From positions 61,002 to 125,001 of the forward strand of contig QLIY01000459.1 in the NCBI GenBank assembly GCA_003260075.1: DNA of 64,000 nt, read 5' to 3'. The notes under the pieces are model-generated. The model did no database searches. It was given only the letters and a program-made list of their open reading frames with translations, and was not told where the DNA came from. A program made the position numbers and the translations under genes. Positions 60,835 through 64,000 of the stretch are shown here, piece by piece (the first letter of the stretch is position 1; every line of letters begins with the position of its first letter). This stretch comes from Phallusia mammillata. Lineage: Eukaryota; Chordata; Ascidiacea; Phlebobranchia; Ascidiidae.

Positions 60835-62299
60835 TGCTGCCGCACGGCAACATATCCTTAAGCCAGGCTGCTAACCCTAAATTTCCATAAACCTTTACAG
60901 GCAATTTACGTTGTTTTCATTACATTTTTGTTTCATAATATTGATTTTTTTATGCTTATAAGTGTTTCAGTTTGTTACCTAACCAACGTGCCAATTTTTT
61001 CAAGTTTGAAACAGAAGAACTGCAAAGCATCTCTTCGGTAAATACACTTTGCGTTAAAAAAAACTTAACAAAACTTTTCTGCAATAAAAACTCCAATAAA
61101 GAAAGAAAGCACAATGCTGACGAAAAATTCAACCTTCGTGGTTTTGAGTTCGCTGTAGCGATTTGGAAAGCTTTCCATAATGCATGGAAAATTTTGCATT
61201 GTTTAAAACGTCCTGACACAAAACAAAAAAAGGAAAAATCATACAAGCTATTACCTGTTGTTTTTTAGGAGATGTTTAGTATAAGTTATTAACCCTTTTT
61301 TTGAACGTGTTACGTAAAGACGTTAAAGTTAAAGCTATTCTACTACAGAGCAGTTTCGTATTTTTACTGTGTGCGTTTGTAAAGCGAAGTCTCCTGTTTA
61401 GAAAAAATATCAACAAATTTGTTTTTCTGAAATATTTTATAGTCACAGAAATTTTATGAATACAATTTCTTTGGCCAAAGAGATTTAAATTATTACAGGT
61501 AACTCCGGAATTAATATTCGGACATTTTTAACATATATACGGACAATTTGTGTTCCCTCATCCAATACAATTATATTTCGTTTCGTTGCGTGGTAAAAAA
61601 ATTAGAAAGAGGATAAGAAATTTCAAACAAGCCGTCGAATATTTTGTTATTTAATTGGTCTTGTTTTCAATCTTAGCATAAACAAACATTTTATACAGTA
61701 ACAGGGTTTTACCAAAGTTTTGGTTTGATTCTGTTTTCATATCGTCATACGTTTGTTATAAGTGCCATAATTTTTGAAAAATCTCTTTTTGTGTGTTTTT
61801 CAAAAGTTTTTTCTTATTTGTCATAAACTATTTGTTTTCTGTCGAATGTTTGAGTTTTGTTGTAACTTTTATGTAGATTGTGTATAAAGCAAGCATTTTG
61901 TACAGGACCCAATTGACACTCTTGTCTATCAAATAATTAATTTTGTGAGCAATAGCTGATATTTAATGGTTAAAATAACGGCCCAAAAAGACGTAAAAAG
62001 CGACATGCTTTATTGGTCAAACGTTCCGGCAAATGCTCATGTCATCATCAGTGCATTTGCCGAAACGTTTGAACAATAAAGCATGTCGCTTTTTACATCT
62101 ATTTGGGCCGTTATTTTCATTATTAAACTTATGAACTGATCCGTATATAGTGTTACAAAGTACATAGTTGATATTGTGTTTAAAATTTTGCACAAAATCT
62201 TAACTCATGTTGTTTATTTAACATAAGATGTGACAAAATTTGTAATTTTAGAAAAAAGTATTTAGTGTTTTTTGTAAACATCAAAAATCTTGAACGATC
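60835..62299. promoter_or_regulatory. Divergent intergenic region between CNOT1 and RBM8A
   Basis: 1,465 bases between the two start codons on opposite strands. It should hold both promoters and 5' UTRs, but I see no TATA box or clear start-site motif. The sequence is AT-rich and contains the foldback element at 61972-62117. The open frames here (60956-61268) look like chance. Confidence 0.5.
61972..62117. repeat. Foldback element: 64-base inverted repeat with 18-base spacer
   Basis: Left arm 61972-62035 and right arm 62054-62117 are near-perfect reverse complements (key motifs: GCGACATGCTTTATT left, AATAAAGCATGTCGC right). The arms match a dispersed repeat in this window (about 470-530, 10140-10260, 27497-27600, 52970-53240, 55300, 56390). 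It ends about 180 bases upstream of the RBM8A start codon. Confidence 0.85.
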
Positions 62300-62797
62300 A
62301 TGTCGGATGTTCTGGATCTTCACGAAGGAGGGGAGGAGTTTGAAGCTGATGAGGAGGCAGAAGTGAGAGTGAATAAACTCAAGGATAACGCAAAGAGGAG
62401 AAAGGGACGGGGATTGGCCGACAACACAAGCAGAGTTGAGATCGATTATGAGACCATGGATGTTGAAGACGATGGTATCGGTCCCCAGCGCTCGGTGGAG
62501 GGATGGATTTTGTTTGTGACAGGAATTCACGATGAAGCCAAAGAAGAGGATTTGTTCGATGCTTTTTCCGAATACGGTGAACTGAAGAATTTGCATTTGA
62601 ATCTCGATCGCAGAACCGGATTTATCAAAGGCTACGCTCTTGTGGAATATGAAACTTACAAAGAAGCTCAGGCTGCATTGGAAGGAATGAACGGTGCTGA
62701 CTTGTATGGGGAAAAGTTATCAGTAGATTGGGCATTCGTGAAGGGTGCAGCTCGCAGACAACAGAGATTGGGAAGACGGGATCGCCGCCGACGCTGA
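62300..62797 (+). CDS. RBM8A: RNA-binding protein 8A (Y14), exon-junction-complex core
   Basis: A 165-residue protein closely matching vertebrate RBM8A/Y14, which pairs with MAGOH in the exon junction complex and takes part in nonsense-mediated decay, splicing and mRNA localisation. It starts [15 protein letters not shown] (acidic N-terminus), then a basic KRRKGRG motif at 33-39 and the family signature [15 protein letters not shown] at 61-75. A single RRM follows, with RNP2 (ILFVTG, 70-75), the conserved [19 protein letters not shown] (100-118) spanning RNP1 (KGYALVEY, 110-117), and SVDWAFV at 141-147. The tail is Arg-rich, ending DRRRR. Length is typical (human 174). The whole frame is one exon without introns or frame breaks. 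It lies divergent to CNOT1, 1.47 kb between start codons. Confidence 0.97.
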   Translation: MSDVLDLHEGGEEFEADEEAEVRVNKLKDNAKRRKGRGLADNTSRVEIDYETMDVEDDGIGPQRSVEGWILFVTGIHDEAKEEDLFDAFSEYGELKNLHLNLDRRTGFIKGYALVEYETYKEAQAALEGMNGADLYGEKLSVDWAFVKGAARRQQRLGRRDRRRR

Positions 62798-64000
62798 AGA
62801 TTAAATTACTGTGAAGTCAATTACAGCCTTCATAGAAAAAACAGTTTTTACAAAAAGGCAAGGATGATGATATGTTTGCAACAGTTTGCCGTTGCATGAT
62901 TAAGTACCAACATGTGACAAAAAATCATTAAGGCCCCACAAAAACTAGCCTTAATTTTTGTTCTAGCCTTGGTTTTTATCATTAAAAACTGTTGCATGTT
63001 TTACAAAAGTGGCCAGTCAACAATCCTTATAGTTATCGTGCCGGAATATACGTCAATCGTTCAGAAAAGTTTTGTTTTGAAAAACTAATAAAAAAGGTAA
63101 CTTTCATAGTAGCCCAAATTTGTGTATCTGTTTCTTTTAAATGATTGGGTTTTGATGTCAAATGATTAAGACTTTCTTGCACCACTCGCTAGTCATTTGT
63201 GGTAAACTTTAAAATCACCTGAACAGAAAAAATATTAATCAACACTTTGTAGCAGATTTTGTACTGTGTATGTCAAAAATAATAGAATATGCATCAATTG
63301 TACACCTCAGAAATGTGTGGCCCCCCACCAATATCCAGTTTCTGTGTACACACAAAAAGTTTTAAACTTTACCGACCTATAGTAACCTTTCAGCAACAGT
63401 TATTGACATCATCTGTGGTACAGTATTGAATTGGGTGTAGCACTGAAAAGTTCAAAGTAAGAAAAAAATGGTTTGTGAGTTGAGTTGGTGTTTATTCTGG
63501 GTCAGTTGTAATAATCAACAAACATGTGCATTATAGATCTAAACTTTTCCAAAATTTCTGCTGCTTGGTACAAAAACCCACAATTCTTTTTTCTAACACA
63601 CAAGCTGCAAAAAACGCTAAATATTATGCAGATAGTATGGACTTCATTTTGGTTTGAAAACATTCATCTTTTGAGGTTGCTTCCAAAAGTTTGTAGCATT
63701 TATTTAACATATTTAAAATGCCTAATTTTAAAAATATCGAATTGAGTTTATTTTGCTTGGTAAAAGAACACATAGGGACACAATTGCATTAAACAATCAC
63801 CAAGCCGGAAATATATGCGCGAAGTTCAAACGTTATGGAGCGCTAAACAGTGAATGCCACGATTGGTTGATAATGGCTAAACGCGCTGCAGCTACCGTGC
63901 TAAAGGGCGCCCTTTCACTGGGGCTCACAAAAAAGTGAGGTTGGACACGAAACACGACTAGGGATAACATTGGTGGAGCCAGTCGAGGGGTTCCTATAAA
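62798..64000. other. Non-coding stretch right of RBM8A
   Basis: RBM8A 3' UTR, then AT-rich sequence without C runs or recognised repeats. Open frames at 63524-63745 and 63753-63938 show no family I know. Confidence 0.55.
63087..63092 (+). terminator. Candidate RBM8A poly(A) signal
   Basis: AATAAA about 290 bases past the RBM8A stop codon, on the same strand. A closer ATTAAA lies at about 62801, only a few bases past the stop, which is less likely to be used. No transcript evidence is available. Confidence 0.45.

Noticed and set aside
62180-62596. 138-codon open frame opposite RBM8A
   Set aside because: Antisense shadow of the RBM8A coding region.
63753-63938. 61-codon open frame with a basic C-terminal part
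   Set aside because: No family recognised, short, at the window edge, and no supporting splice or promoter signal.

Overview
This is a eukaryotic, intron-rich, AT-rich animal window. It is dominated by one large minus-strand gene, CNOT1, the scaffold subunit of the CCR4-NOT deadenylase complex. I can follow 53 coding exons from the start codon at 60834 to the stop at 15464, and every splice phase agrees except at two places where a run of C interrupts the sequence. Allele-like duplicates that differ by several percent, many short MITEs, and a compact gene layout suggest a highly polymorphic marine invertebrate chordate, most likely an ascidian tunicate (Ciona-like). That organism call is inference; the gene identities rest on protein similarity I recognise.

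Layout. 1-4700: no gene seen; repeats and a 63-base C run. 4701-7744: three phase-consistent minus-strand exons of a Ser-rich protein I do not recognise; the rest of that gene was not found. 7745-15463: non-coding, with a hAT-type MITE that has a perfect 8-bp target duplication, a TA-flanked MITE, and three long C runs. 15464-60834: CNOT1, with its conserved blocks in the expected order: N-terminal HEAT region, Gly-rich linker, TTP-binding region, CAF1-binding MIF4G region, CNOT9-binding region and C-terminal NOT1 domain. Introns carry tRNA-derived SINE copies, MITEs and pogo-like elements. 60835-62299: the divergent intergenic region, with a 146-bp foldback palindrome. 62300-62797: RBM8A (Y14), an exon-junction-complex core protein, in a single uninterrupted exon. 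62798-64000: no further gene.

The strongest unusual signal is about 50 homopolymer C runs, most only 9-13 long. Most sit exactly between two direct, slightly diverged copies of the flanking DNA (25 bp to about 1 kb). Three CNOT1 exons (6, 20, 32) are present twice in full and about ten more in part. In the three full pairs the compared differences are silent: exon 32 has about 14 changes in 195 bases and identical protein. The simplest reading is two haplotypes concatenated by an assembly step that writes poly-C at the join, not real exon duplication. From 15.9 to 19.9 kb the runs are G, and a 516-base N gap lies at the right edge of that interval, suggesting that a contig was reverse-complemented after the joins were made.

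The two recognised genes both act in mRNA metabolism (deadenylation and exon-junction-coupled decay) and are transcribed divergently from a 1.47-kb interval.
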